DNA of 64,000 nt from AE-B3B sp964543295 (GTDB taxonomy: Bacteria > Aerophobota > Aerophobia > Aerophobales > AE-B3A): assembly GCA_964543295.1 (NCBI GenBank), contig CAZIXA010000011.1, positions 1-64,000 on the forward strand, given 5' to 3'. The notes beneath the pieces were generated by a model, which made no database searches, was not told the DNA's origin, and was given only the letters and a program-made list of their open reading frames with translations. Made by a program: the position numbers and the translations under genes. This document shows, piece after piece, positions 35,459 through 44,335 of the stretch (positions are counted from its first letter, which is position 1; each line of letters starts with the position of its first letter).

Positions 35459-36565
35459 TTATCTTTTGCATAATATGGCTTTACTCGTTTTTTTGTCAAA
35501 AATGTGAATGTGCTCCATTGAAAAACTTACCGCAAGAGTCTCATTCTCGTGCACTGCTGTAGCACCTAGAGCAGCTACCAGCAGCCGTCCCACCTCTGTT
35601 TGTAGATAAATTACTGTGACATCTCCCACCGGCTCTATAAAGTATACCTTACCGGAGATTGAGACAAAATTAGAGTTTTTGGACTTACCTAGGAGGAAAT
35701 CGCCTGGTCGAATCCCCACAATTACTTTTTCCTGTTCTTGAAATGATTGAACTATATTTTGAGGAAGAGGAAATTTGAAAGTAGCATTCCCTAAAAAAAT
35801 TTTTCCATTTTGCCGTAGAACCAGACAATCTATAAAATTCATAGGAGGCTCACCAATGAAGCTGGCTACAAATAGATTAGCTGGTTGATCGTAGAGTCCG
35901 TCTGATGATCCTATTTGCTGCAGCACTCCCAGATTCATTACGGCAATTCTATCCGCCAGAGCCATAGCTTCAAGCTGGTCATGAGTAACATAGACGATCG
36001 TATTGCCCAGTTCTATGTGTAATCTCTTTATCTCAGTTCGAATTTCGTTCTTCAGGGATGAATCTAGGTGGGATATGGGTTCATCCATCAGAAGCAGTTC
36101 TATATCTTCTTTCACCAGAGCTCGGGCCAGAGAGATTCTCTGTTGCTGTCCTCCACTCAACTCTACAGGAAGTTTGTCAAGGACATCGTCTATCTTCAAG
36201 GCTTTGGCCGTTTTTTTTAATTTTTTAGTTATTTCTTTGATCGACAAACCCTTTGCTCTTAGAGGAAAGGCAATGTTCTCAAAAACACTCAAAGGTGGAT
36301 AAAGCGCATAGTCTTCAAAAGCCATAGCAATATTACGTTTTTGAGGTGAAAGGTCATTAACTTTTCTCCCTCCAATATAAATATTTCCTTTAGAGATTGA
36401 TTCAAGACCGGCAATCATCCTCAGAGTTGAGGTCTTTCCACATCCCGATGGGCCTAACAAAATCAGAATTTCTCCTTCCTGGCAGACTAAATTCAGATTT
36501 TTTACAGCCTCCACCTCTTTCCCTCGGTAATACTTCCAGACATTTTCTATTGTCAACTTTTCCAT
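35459..36565 (-). CDS. CUT1 ABC transporter ATPase, first of an unlike pair
   Basis: A 368-residue MalK/UgpC-type ATPase with C-terminal regulatory OB-fold domain. Walker A GPSGCGKTS (about 38-46), signature LSGGQQQR, Walker B LLLMDEPISHLD, and H-loop VTHDQLEAMALADRI are intact. The Q-loop is MAFEDYALYP, where the usual Gln is Glu. It is encoded 12 bases after a second, distinct ATPase, so the two probably form a heterodimer. The operon order binding protein, MalF, MalG, ATPase, ATPase recalls the rhizobial glycerol transporter GlpSTPQV, which also has two ATPases. Confidence 0.92.
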   Translation of the reverse strand: MEKLTIENVWKYYRGKEVEAVKNLNLVCQEGEILILLGPSGCGKTSTLRMIAGLESISKGNIYIGGRKVNDLSPQKRNIAMAFEDYALYPPLSVFENIAFPLRAKGLSIKEITKKLKKTAKALKIDDVLDKLPVELSGGQQQRISLARALVKEDIELLLMDEPISHLDSSLKNEIRTEIKRLHIELGNTIVYVTHDQLEAMALADRIAVMNLGVLQQIGSSDGLYDQPANLFVASFIGEPPMNFIDCLVLRQNGKIFLGNATFKFPLPQNIVQSFQEQEKVIVGIRPGDFLLGKSKNSNFVSISGKVYFIEPVGDVTVIYLQTEVGRLLVAALGATAVHENETLAVSFSMEHIHIFDKKTSKAILCKR

Positions 36566-36577
36566 TTTATCCTTCCC

Positions 36578-37696
36578 CTATACAGTCAAAATATTTTTTC
36601 GGGTTGTCGGATCGAAAATATGAACGTCTCTCTCATTGATATGCATTCTTATTTGTTCTCCAGGAGTTCTTTTTATAAATCTGGCTCCAGTTTGTACTTT
36701 AAGAGTATGTTCTCCTACTCGTACCGATAAGGAACCTTTTGTTCCCAGAGGCTCATATACATAAATCTGGCCAATACAAGTAACTTTATATTTATCATCC
36801 AGTTCCAAAAGTCGTATTTCACTTGGATGAATTCCCACATCAACCTTAGTTAGATTTCTTTCCTCAATCCTGAGTCTATGTTTTTTGCCTATCTTTACTT
36901 CGAAGCTACTGGTAGCCAGAAACATCTCATCTGCCTTAACCCTCGGACTGGCTCCTTTAATTATATTCATAGAGGGCATCCCTAATAACCCTCCCACCTC
37001 CTCGCTAGCAGGGGTAGCCCACAGTTCTCTCTGAGTTCCAATTTGTAAAATCTTACCTTCGTTCAGCACCAGGATTCTTTCTCCTATACCTAAGGCCTCC
37101 ATATAATCAGTAGTGGTAAATAAGGTAGTCACTCCTAATCGGTGCTGGAGGTTACGTAACTCCGGTCTGAGTCCGTGTCTTAATTTGGCATCCAAGTGAG
37201 CAATAGGCTCATCCATCAAAAACAGTTGTGGTCTCCTGACTAGGGCTCGAGCTAAGGAGACTCGCTGCCTCTGTCCCCCACTCAACTCCACAGGTTTTCG
37301 ATCAAGCAAATCAGAGATCTGGAGCATCTCCGTAATTTCTCCTACCCTACTTTTCAGTTTACTTTCGGATAAAGTACGATGTCTCAAGGGAGAGCGGAAG
37401 GAAAAAACAATATTATCATAAATGCTGAGATGAGGATAGAGAGCATAGGTTTCGAAGACCATAGCTACATCTCTAAATTCCGGAGAAAGCGAAGTAACAT
37501 CCTCTCCCCCAAGGAGTACTTTCCCCTGGGTAATTGACTCCACTCCGGCAATTATTTTCAGGATAGTGGTCTTGCCCGCTCCGGGACGGCCCAGTATCGT
37601 CAAAAACTCCCCATCTTGGACTTGGAAACTCACTCTATCCAGAGCTATAACCTCACCATATTTTTTTACCGCTCCTCTAAGCTCCAGTTTCGCCAT
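36578..37696 (-). CDS. CUT1 ABC transporter ATPase, second of the pair, degenerate H-loop
   Basis: A 372-residue ATPase homologous to, but clearly distinct from, its neighbour. Walker A is GRPGAGKTT, signature LSGGQRQR, Walker B LFLMDEPIAHLD. The Q-loop Gln is Glu (MVFETYALYP). The switch His is replaced by Thr (FTTTDYMEALGIGERI in place of VTHDxxEAM). One ATP site of a heterodimer would therefore be impaired, as in asymmetric ABC ATPases. The C-terminal TOBE-like domain is present. It lies 26 bases after the MalG-type permease. Confidence 0.92.
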   Translation of the reverse strand: MAKLELRGAVKKYGEVIALDRVSFQVQDGEFLTILGRPGAGKTTILKIIAGVESITQGKVLLGGEDVTSLSPEFRDVAMVFETYALYPHLSIYDNIVFSFRSPLRHRTLSESKLKSRVGEITEMLQISDLLDRKPVELSGGQRQRVSLARALVRRPQLFLMDEPIAHLDAKLRHGLRPELRNLQHRLGVTTLFTTTDYMEALGIGERILVLNEGKILQIGTQRELWATPASEEVGGLLGMPSMNIIKGASPRVKADEMFLATSSFEVKIGKKHRLRIEERNLTKVDVGIHPSEIRLLELDDKYKVTCIGQIYVYEPLGTKGSLSVRVGEHTLKVQTGARFIKRTPGEQIRMHINERDVHIFDPTTRKNILTV

Positions 37697-37722
37697 TTAT
37701 AGTTCTCCTTAATCTTCGCAGA

Positions 37723-38571
37723 CTACCCCCTTACTGCTCCAAAACTCAGTCCCGCTACCACATACCGTTGAATAAATAGAGATAAAAGCACACTGGGAAT
37801 CATAGCAATGATAGCCGCTGCGGCCATTTGTCCCCAGAGGACTCTCTCGTATGAAATAAACCCTAACAAAGAAGGAGTTACTGGTCTCACCCTATCTGCA
37901 GAGAGAACATATCCGTAGAGAAACTCATTCCAGGAATAAATGAATGCCACTACGCTAGTAGCAGCCAGAGCAGGTTTAACTAAAGGTAAGGTAACTTTAC
38001 TGAACATTCCCCACCAGGAGAATCCATCTACCCGAGCGGCTTGTTCCACCTCTACAGGAATCATAGCAAAGTAACTCCGCATCATCCACACTACAAAAGG
38101 TAGCAATAAAATTTGATGAACCATGATCATCCCTACATAGGTATCATACAGCTTCAGAGTGTGAAAGATTGAATAAAGACCGAAGACTACAATCAAGGCG
38201 GGAGCAAATCGGAAACTTAAGAGAGTAAAGGCAAAGTCTTCTTTGCGTAGGAATTTATATCTTGCTAGAGAATAAGCCGCCGGTAAACCTAAGAGAATAG
38301 CCAGGCCGGTAGCTCCAGAGGCAATTATGAGACTATTTTTGAAATAGCGCAGGATATCTGTTTTAACTGTTTCATAATGGGTGCCAGTCCACGCCCTTCC
38401 CAGAAGCACATTCTCCCAGTTAGCTAGAGTTGGTTTGAAAATAAATTTTGGAGGGTATGTAGTCACATCTATAGGAGTCTTGAAAGACATCAGAATCATC
38501 CAATAGATGGGAAAAAGAGTCCAAATCATTATTAACACTATCCCCAAAATCCGTAAATTTTTCCTTAACAT
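37723..38571 (-). CDS. CUT1 ABC transporter permease (MalG type)
   Basis: A permease of about 282 residues from MLRKNLRILGIVLIMIWTLF. It has six predicted spans, the EAA loop EQAARVDGFSWWGMFSKVTLPL, and the MalG-type tail VVAGLSFGAVRG. The start at 38571 follows GGAGG by five bases; an upstream frame start at 38679 would overlap the previous permease by 79 bases and adds a non-conserved leader. It forms the transmembrane pore with the MalF-type protein encoded just upstream and is energised by the two ATPases downstream. Confidence 0.9.
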   Translation of the reverse strand: MLRKNLRILGIVLIMIWTLFPIYWMILMSFKTPIDVTTYPPKFIFKPTLANWENVLLGRAWTGTHYETVKTDILRYFKNSLIIASGATGLAILLGLPAAYSLARYKFLRKEDFAFTLLSFRFAPALIVVFGLYSIFHTLKLYDTYVGMIMVHQILLLPFVVWMMRSYFAMIPVEVEQAARVDGFSWWGMFSKVTLPLVKPALAATSVVAFIYSWNEFLYGYVLSADRVRPVTPSLLGFISYERVLWGQMAAAAIIAMIPSVLLSLFIQRYVVAGLSFGAVRG

Positions 38572-38600
38572 CATCACCTCCTGCATTACTTTTATGGAAA

Positions 38601-39587
38601 TTAAGCAGCTAATCTCGCTCCCAGAGCTTTTCTCCAGGCTCTGACTATAAAGAAACTGCAGACAAAGACAATAGCCCAAAGGATTACTAACTGAGCAAAA
38701 GCTTCACCCATCATAGTCCATCTCATAGCATAGTAGTAAGCATTTACATGAATGCTCATAGTAGCCTTAGCCGGGCCACCTTTGGTGCCAGCGTAAATCA
38801 TATCAAACTGGATGAGAGACTCAATTAATCTAAATAAAAGAACAACGTAAAACACCGGTTTTAATAAGGGAAAGGTCAATTTTCGGAAGATAAACCAGCG
38901 GGAGGCTCCATCAACCTGAGCCGCCTCATAGGGAAGCCGGGGAAGAGACTGCAAACCAGCTAGCAAAATTACTGCGGCAAAAGGGGTGAAATTGTGAACA
39001 TCGATGAGAACTACGGAAAGTAAAGCAGTATTGGCTGCTCCAAACCACCCCAGTCGAGGTATTCCCACAAAGGAGCCTAGGTAATTGACTACACCTATAA
39101 CTGGGGCCAGAATTAATCTAAACATCATAGCCTCTATTACCGGCGGTATCATAAAGGGAAGCAAGATAACAGCCCGGAAAGCAGTGCGGCCACGAATAGG
39201 CTTAAGAAGGAGTAAAGCCATTCCGAACCCCAAAAGAAGTTCTACCCCGGTAGCACAACCAGCATATTGCAAAGTTACTTTTATAGAATGCCAGAAATCA
39301 TGGGTAGTAAAAAGACTGATATAGTTCCCCAGGCCTATAAAGTTAGCCCGTTGATAGGTTAAATTATAGTCAGTCAAGCTCAAATAAACTGAACGGAAAA
39401 AGGGATAAAGAATAACTGCAGTAGCAATAAAACAGGGAAAATATAACACATAGGGAAGAGACTTGTCAGTAATTAATTTTCTCTTTATCCTTTGCAGCCA
39501 GGTTTTTCCTGTAGCTCTTGTATGCAGGGGTATGGCCACCGGCGCAACCTGGGAACCACGAGGATTATTTTTTCTTTTATTTACCAT
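38601..39587 (-). CDS. CUT1 ABC transporter permease (MalF type)
   Basis: A 328-residue permease with a basic cytoplasmic N-terminus (about 40 residues) followed by the first span YVLYFPCFIATAVILYPFF. The EAA loop is EAAQVDGASRWFIFRKLTFPL. It follows the binding-protein gene after a 12-bp intergenic hairpin. The operon runs binding protein, MalF, MalG, ATPase, ATPase. A DeoR-type regulator is encoded upstream. Confidence 0.92.
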   Translation of the reverse strand: MVNKRKNNPRGSQVAPVAIPLHTRATGKTWLQRIKRKLITDKSLPYVLYFPCFIATAVILYPFFRSVYLSLTDYNLTYQRANFIGLGNYISLFTTHDFWHSIKVTLQYAGCATGVELLLGFGMALLLLKPIRGRTAFRAVILLPFMIPPVIEAMMFRLILAPVIGVVNYLGSFVGIPRLGWFGAANTALLSVVLIDVHNFTPFAAVILLAGLQSLPRLPYEAAQVDGASRWFIFRKLTFPLLKPVFYVVLLFRLIESLIQFDMIYAGTKGGPAKATMSIHVNAYYYAMRWTMMGEAFAQLVILWAIVFVCSFFIVRAWRKALGARLAA

Positions 39588-39604
39588 CTCTGACCTCCCT
39601 TAAT

Positions 39605-39641
39605 TGACGTTGTCCCCTCCATAGCGGAAGGGACAACGTCA
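39605..39641 (-). terminator. Intergenic hairpin after the polyol-type binding-protein gene
   Basis: TGACGTTGTCCC (39605-39616) pairs perfectly with GGGACAACGTCA (39630-39641) around a 13-base loop. It lies between the binding-protein stop (39652) and the MalF start (39587). It lacks a U-run on the leftward strand. Same position and role as the hairpins at 11104 and 24547. Confidence 0.7.
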
Positions 39642-39651
39642 CACCTATTTT

Positions 39652-41070
39652 CTACTTCTCGAGACCCAGGGCTATTCGCCACTTTTTCATTACTCTGTTG
39701 ATGGTTTGCGCTGAATCATGAAGAGCATCTTTGACACTGGCAGTTCGGGAATAAGCGGCATGAAGAGCATCACACCAGATATCCCCAACGGTGGTCACAT
39801 CAGGATTGGGAGTCCATCTGATATCTCCAAGCTTCTCATAAAGCATTTTTACGTTCTTTCTGTATTCGCCGGGATAGGCCCCCCAGTTCTTAATTTTTTC
39901 TATGACCTTTGGATCATTCCAGATAGACAGACGAGTGGGATTGAAATTATCGTATTTAACTGTAGATTCAATCATAATGTTTCGAGAGGTAGCCCATTCA
40001 AGAAAGAGCCAGGCTGCTTCCTTGTGATGGGATAGACTGCTGATCCCAAGAGACCAGGTCCACATATTGGAGACTATTCTGCCGTCCGGTCCGGCTGGAG
40101 GCAAAGCATAGCCTACTTTCCCGGCAATTTCCGATTTTTTAGGGTCCTCATAACTGGCTGCAAAAAAGTCACAATCGTTATACATATAGAAACGGCCAGC
40201 GGCAAAACTCTGCTTGGCATCGTACCAGGTATAGGTAGGCCATCCAGGAGGTCCAGCATCCTGTAAAGCTTTGACCCAGATCTTGGTGAACTCGATAGCC
40301 TTTGGTGTATCAATGGCAGCATGGAGATCAGAAGTTAGGTCTTTCTGACCCCAAGAATTGAATCCAGTGAAATATCCTGAATGAACCGTTGACCAGCTTC
40401 TGATACCTCTTTCTACTATCCCGTAAAAGTCTGGTCCTCCCGCCTCATCGGCTTTAGTAACCACGTCGTACCACTCAGGATAGTCTTTGGGAACAGTCAA
40501 CCCCCACTTTTTTCTCAGATCCTCACGGTAAGCCTGCACATAATATTCTACCATCACTGGTATGGCGTTCCACCGGCCCTGACCCATTCCACCTCCAATA
40601 GTTCCATCCCATTCGTTAGCCTGGATAACCGTCTTTACAAAATCATCCCGGTTGTACCACTCCTTGTCGGTCAGCTTGGGATTGTTGAAATAAGGCCAGA
40701 GATCCTCAATCCATCCAGCATATTGGTAGCGCCATTCAAACATAGGAGAGGTCATGTAGGCATCAAATGTTCCTGCGCCGCTGGATAAATCGATGAGTAA
40801 CTTCTCAAAAAACTCCTGCTCCGGCAGAATTACATAGGCCACATTTATTCCCGTTAACTTTTCGAAATCAGGGATAAGAGGTCGAAGAGATTCCGTAAAG
40901 GGATGCTTATTCAGTCCAATAGTTAAAGTTTCACCCTTATGTGAGGTCCAGTCAATATTAGCCTTTTCCGGGGGTAATTTCCACTTTTCTTGCCCAAGAG
41001 CATAAGAACCTCCCAAAAGTCCTACAATGATTAAACCACCCAACATCACTTTCATCCACTTTTTAAACAT
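39652..41070 (-). CDS. CUT1 ABC transporter binding protein (possibly glycerol/polyol)
   Basis: A 472-residue family-1 binding protein with a signal peptide (MFKKWMKVMLGGLIIVGLLG, cleavage near YALG) and no lipobox. Segments such as SSGAGTFDAYMTSPMFEWRY and YDAKQSFAAGRFYMYNDCDF fit the family. Trp-rich patches (GPPGWPTYTWY, SNMWTWSLG) may line the ligand site. AAAGGAGGATGAG precedes the ATG. It heads the only transporter operon here with its own ATPases, next to polyol dehydrogenases and a DeoR regulator, so glycerol or a tetritol is a reasonable ligand guess. Confidence 0.9.
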   Translation of the reverse strand: MFKKWMKVMLGGLIIVGLLGGSYALGQEKWKLPPEKANIDWTSHKGETLTIGLNKHPFTESLRPLIPDFEKLTGINVAYVILPEQEFFEKLLIDLSSGAGTFDAYMTSPMFEWRYQYAGWIEDLWPYFNNPKLTDKEWYNRDDFVKTVIQANEWDGTIGGGMGQGRWNAIPVMVEYYVQAYREDLRKKWGLTVPKDYPEWYDVVTKADEAGGPDFYGIVERGIRSWSTVHSGYFTGFNSWGQKDLTSDLHAAIDTPKAIEFTKIWVKALQDAGPPGWPTYTWYDAKQSFAAGRFYMYNDCDFFAASYEDPKKSEIAGKVGYALPPAGPDGRIVSNMWTWSLGISSLSHHKEAAWLFLEWATSRNIMIESTVKYDNFNPTRLSIWNDPKVIEKIKNWGAYPGEYRKNVKMLYEKLGDIRWTPNPDVTTVGDIWCDALHAAYSRTASVKDALHDSAQTINRVMKKWRIALGLEK

Positions 41071-41248
41071 CTCATCCTCCTTTTTAATTACTCTTCTGGA
41101 CTAACTACTTTACTTACCCACTTCTTGCTCATCCTTTCTTAAGACCTTCGGCATCACCTCCCTCACATTCTCTCATCTATGTGCCAGTATAAGCAGATTT
41201 AGGAATTTTTACATTACGTCTCACAATAATATTTAGATTTTGCCAAAA

Positions 41249-42025
41249 TTACACCACGATAACTTCAATACCTTTATCCTTTATTTGGCTAATGTAATCC
41301 TGATCAACGGCGGAATCTGTTATGATCTTATCTATTTCATTAAGATTCGCTATGTGAGCAAAGGCTGCCTTGCCAAATTTGCTATGATCAGCAACTACAA
41401 TAGTTTCTCTGGATTTTTGGATAACCAGGCGACAAAGCTGAGCCTCTAAAGGATTAGGAATAGTAAGTCCGTATTCAATAGATAAGCCATTCACACCCAG
41501 AAAGAACTTATCAATGTAAATTCCTTTTAGACTTTCCTCTATTTGAGGCATTATCATGGCATATGATCTTTTCCTTACCTCTCCACCGATCACGAACAGC
41601 CTTATACTGTCCAGTTTACAAAGTTCATACGCGTTGTTGAGAGAATTGGTGACAACGGTTAAATTTATGACTGACTTGGATTTGACCAGATTCTTAACGA
41701 TCTGCATAGCGGTTGTCCCTGTAGTTAGAAAAATTGTATCTCCCTGGTTAACTATGGATACAGCAGCTGCTCCGATCCTCCTTTTTTCTTCAATGTTAAT
41801 AACATCTTTCTCTTGAAATGTAGGCTCAAATGCTGCCAGCTCCAGGGATAAAGCACCTCCGTACGTCCTTTTTATGAGCCCTTCTTGCTCTAATCTACCC
41901 AGGTCTCTCCTTATCGTCATCTCGGAAACACTAAAGATTTTACTGAGCTCGGATATTGTTGACGCACCTCTATTTCTAATTTCTTCGAGTATCTTCCGTT
42001 GACGCTCACTTGCTAGTATCTTCAC
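41249..42025 (-). CDS. DeoR-family transcriptional repressor (GlpR-like)
   Basis: A 258-residue repressor. The winged helix spans about residues 5-57 (STISELSKIFSVSEMTIRRD, LEQEGLIKRTYGGA), followed by the NagB-like sugar-phosphate-binding domain (VTNSLNNAYELC, FLGVNGLSIEYGLT, ETIVVADHSKFGK). DeoR repressors release DNA when a phosphorylated sugar binds. It has a near-consensus sigma-70 promoter. The next gene downstream, the polyol-type ABC operon, is its likely target, by analogy with GlpR beside the glycerol transporter of rhizobia. Confidence 0.9.
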   Translation of the reverse strand: MKILASERQRKILEEIRNRGASTISELSKIFSVSEMTIRRDLGRLEQEGLIKRTYGGALSLELAAFEPTFQEKDVINIEEKRRIGAAAVSIVNQGDTIFLTTGTTAMQIVKNLVKSKSVINLTVVTNSLNNAYELCKLDSIRLFVIGGEVRKRSYAMIMPQIEESLKGIYIDKFFLGVNGLSIEYGLTIPNPLEAQLCRLVIQKSRETIVVADHSKFGKAAFAHIANLNEIDKIITDSAVDQDYISQIKDKGIEVIVV

Positions 42026-42089
42026 TTACTTTTAGTGATTATGTTTAACTGAGTTATTGTTTTTTGGAAATCATACTAACATTGAACAT

Positions 42090-42117
42090 ATTATAACAAA
42101 AATTATCAATTTGTCAA
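42090..42117 (-). promoter_or_regulatory. Near-consensus sigma-70 promoter for the DeoR gene
   Basis: TTGACA (42117-42112) and TATAAT (42095-42090) are exact hexamers with a 16-base spacer. Transcription would start near 42083, about 57 bases before the ATG at 42025. Confidence 0.75.
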
Positions 42118-42331
42118 CCCCTTTTCTCTCTGGAGTTTCCCGAAAATTTCAGATGTTTTCCCGTAGACGTTGAATTAAAGAGGGATTGAGAAGATGGCAA
42201 GGTGGAAAAGGACTTTTTACGTGACAAAGTCTAAGACTTTAGATAGAATTTGAAAAAAGTCCTCCAATCCAATAGCTTGACCAACATTGGATTCATACAT
42301 TTCCCATCAAACTCCTGGGAGCTGCCTCACA

Positions 42332-42447
42332 TCACTCCTTGCTCTTGAAAAACTTCAATCCTTCCTCAGCAATGGCGTCGGCACTTGATGAAGGTCCTTT
42401 TCCGTAAACTCTGCTGTCCACATTAAGGAATGTGCTGCGTATTTCAT
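42332..42447 (-). pseudogene. Sugar epimerase/isomerase (TIM barrel) with nearly all of the middle deleted
   Basis: AAAGGGGG lies six bases before an ATG at 42447, giving MKYAAHSLMWTAEFTEKDL, which resembles the opening strand of tagatose/psicose 3-epimerase-type barrels. Within a few codons another frame reads SSADAIAEEGLKFFKSKE and stops at 42332, which resembles the C-terminus of the same family (ADALAxEGLxFL). It looks as if roughly 250 codons were excised, leaving both ends. Family recognition rests on short segments. Confidence 0.4.
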
Positions 42448-42565
42448 AGTTTCCCCCTTTCTAAAGAATTTAATTTTCTTTGACAGCCTCAGAATAAACA
42501 TTTATTCATGGTATGGTTATTATTCTTATAATGTCCAGGAGAAAGAATTCTGTTAACTCTTCTCA

Positions 42566-43255
42566 TTAATTAGGCGCTTCCTTTTCCCACTTCCACTTAT
42601 AGACCGGCATAAATTGACTGCAAAACTCAGAGACTCCCCTTTCGATGGCAATCTGACGGTATTCAAATACATCACTCGTTACAGGTTCGGGTAGGAAAAT
42701 CTGGGGTGGGGCAGTTTCTTCTTTCCAAGGAATATATAAGGAAGTCCAATTTTGCACTTTACCCACACATTGCTTTGACAGTACAATTTTGCCGGTTTTG
42801 GCATCAACTAATTTGAGAAAAAGATTAACCGTCACCGTGGTAGTTTGGCGAGTAGCCCAGGTATACCATACCTGGTTGGAGAGCTCAGAGGAAGATCTCT
42901 CGGGTGGACCCAGGTAAGTATCTACATGATAGTAGGTAGCTTCACCGAGAATAACTAAATCTCCTTCCTCATTTTTAATGGGCAGGTTTTCAATTCCCAG
43001 ATTGGGTCTTTCTATCAGAGTTAAGGCAATTGCTTTAAGCTTCTGGATTAGAATTTGTCTTGCCTCTAAACTAATGCCTAATTCACTTCCTCCAAATTTT
43101 CCTATGATGACGCGTTTCTGGCCAAGATCCATTAAAGGGGGTCTCACTAGAACTCGACGTCTAACATAGGGAACACAGCCGGTTAAACTCGAGATTAACA
43201 AAATCACCGGCACAAACTTTAGCCAGATGAGTCTTCCTGGCCATAAATGGGTCAC
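42566..43255 (-). CDS. Putative outer-surface lipoprotein of unknown function
   Basis: A 229-residue protein with a lipoprotein signal: hydrophobic FVPVILLISS followed by lipobox LTGC with Cys27. The mature part contains VIIGKFGGSELGISLEARQI, then GDLVILGEATYYHVDTYLGP and a TVNLFLKLVDAKTGKIVLSK segment. The latter is reminiscent of CsgG/LpoB/LPP20-type periplasmic proteins in which such motifs report secreted or assembled components, but I cannot name the family. It stands alone between the DeoR region and a divergent ParB-like gene. Confidence 0.65.
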   Translation of the reverse strand: MTHLWPGRLIWLKFVPVILLISSLTGCVPYVRRRVLVRPPLMDLGQKRVIIGKFGGSELGISLEARQILIQKLKAIALTLIERPNLGIENLPIKNEEGDLVILGEATYYHVDTYLGPPERSSSELSNQVWYTWATRQTTTVTVNLFLKLVDAKTGKIVLSKQCVGKVQNWTSLYIPWKEETAPPQIFLPEPVTSDVFEYRQIAIERGVSEFCSQFMPVYKWKWEKEAPN

Positions 43256-43462
43256 TTCATCTCACCCTACTTTGGGAGTTTCACTTATCACTCTCTCGCA
43301 CACCAAAGAATTTGTACATAGTTCAATTATAAGTCTGAGGCCTTCACTGTCAAGGATACAGATTTTAAGCTCACCGCCCGGCTGGGCCCGCGGCGCTTGA
43401 CTTGCGGACAAAATCTACTATACTTCATAGGCTTCTCTCCAAACTCTTAGAGGTGAAACTCA

Positions 43463-44335
43463 ATGCGTCCAATAGCTAAAATCACAAAAGGGCTTGCAGA
43501 AAAGCCTTTGGGCCTCAAATGTTTTGATGAAGAACGCCGTAAGCAGAATCTGCTAAGCACGATGGATCTAGGCATTCGCCCGGTGAAGATAGATAGGATA
43601 GTGGGAAGCGTAGGTAGATGCCTCGACTTTGATCCTAAATTTAAATTTAGAGCTAAGAATAATACCCAGGATAGATATAATTCCATAAAAAAGGCACTAG
43701 AAAGTAGCGTAATTCTTCCTCCGGTGGAACTTTATAAGATTAAGGATGAGTACTACGTGGTGGATGGTCATCACCGCATTTCTGCTGGAAAGGAAATGGG
43801 ACAAGAATATGTCGATGCTCAGATAATTGAATTTCTGCCAGCGAAAGATTCTCCTGAAAATGCTTTATATTTAAGGAAATTCAACTTTGAACAGAAGATG
43901 GATACAGGCGAGGTTTTTCTCTCGCGACCCAGTGGATATGATAGACTTATCTGGCAGATAGACCTGCATCAACAATATCTAGCCAATAAAATGAAAAGAG
44001 AGGTATCCATTAAAGATGCCGCCCATGACTGGTTTTATTCTATATATCAGCCTGTTATCCAAAAGATAGAGGAAGAGAAACTAACCCTTCAACTCAAACG
44101 CGCCACTCCTGGTGACATATATCTTTACCTGACAGAGGATCTACAACTTCGCAATAAAAGAAACGGCCATTACCTGGATCTCACTGAGGCAGTAAGGGAA
44201 GTTGACTTCCTTAGCGAAGAAGTCCACATAATTAAACCACGAGTAACCTTAAAAGAAAAAGTGATGAAGATTCTGCTTCCCTGCCATCCTTTGAGAAAAT
44301 GTCCCTATCATTTACGTTTAAGACAGAAAAATTGA
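43463..44335 (+). CDS. ParB/Srx-like nuclease-domain protein (DUF4032-like)
   Basis: A 290-residue protein on the plus strand. The ParB-type motif VVDGHHRISAGKEMG (residues 99-113) follows a VILPPVELYKIKDEYYV strand, as in ParB N-terminal and sulfiredoxin-like folds. The region after it (about 150-260) resembles DUF4032 proteins. The last 18 residues (from CHPLRKCPYHLRLRQKN) are encoded by DNA nearly repeated at 54126-54189 next to a broken LacI gene, so the C-terminus may come from a mobile-element end. Function is unknown; it is isolated from plasmid-partition genes. Confidence 0.7.
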   Translation: MRPIAKITKGLAEKPLGLKCFDEERRKQNLLSTMDLGIRPVKIDRIVGSVGRCLDFDPKFKFRAKNNTQDRYNSIKKALESSVILPPVELYKIKDEYYVVDGHHRISAGKEMGQEYVDAQIIEFLPAKDSPENALYLRKFNFEQKMDTGEVFLSRPSGYDRLIWQIDLHQQYLANKMKREVSIKDAAHDWFYSIYQPVIQKIEEEKLTLQLKRATPGDIYLYLTEDLQLRNKRNGHYLDLTEAVREVDFLSEEVHIIKPRVTLKEKVMKILLPCHPLRKCPYHLRLRQKN

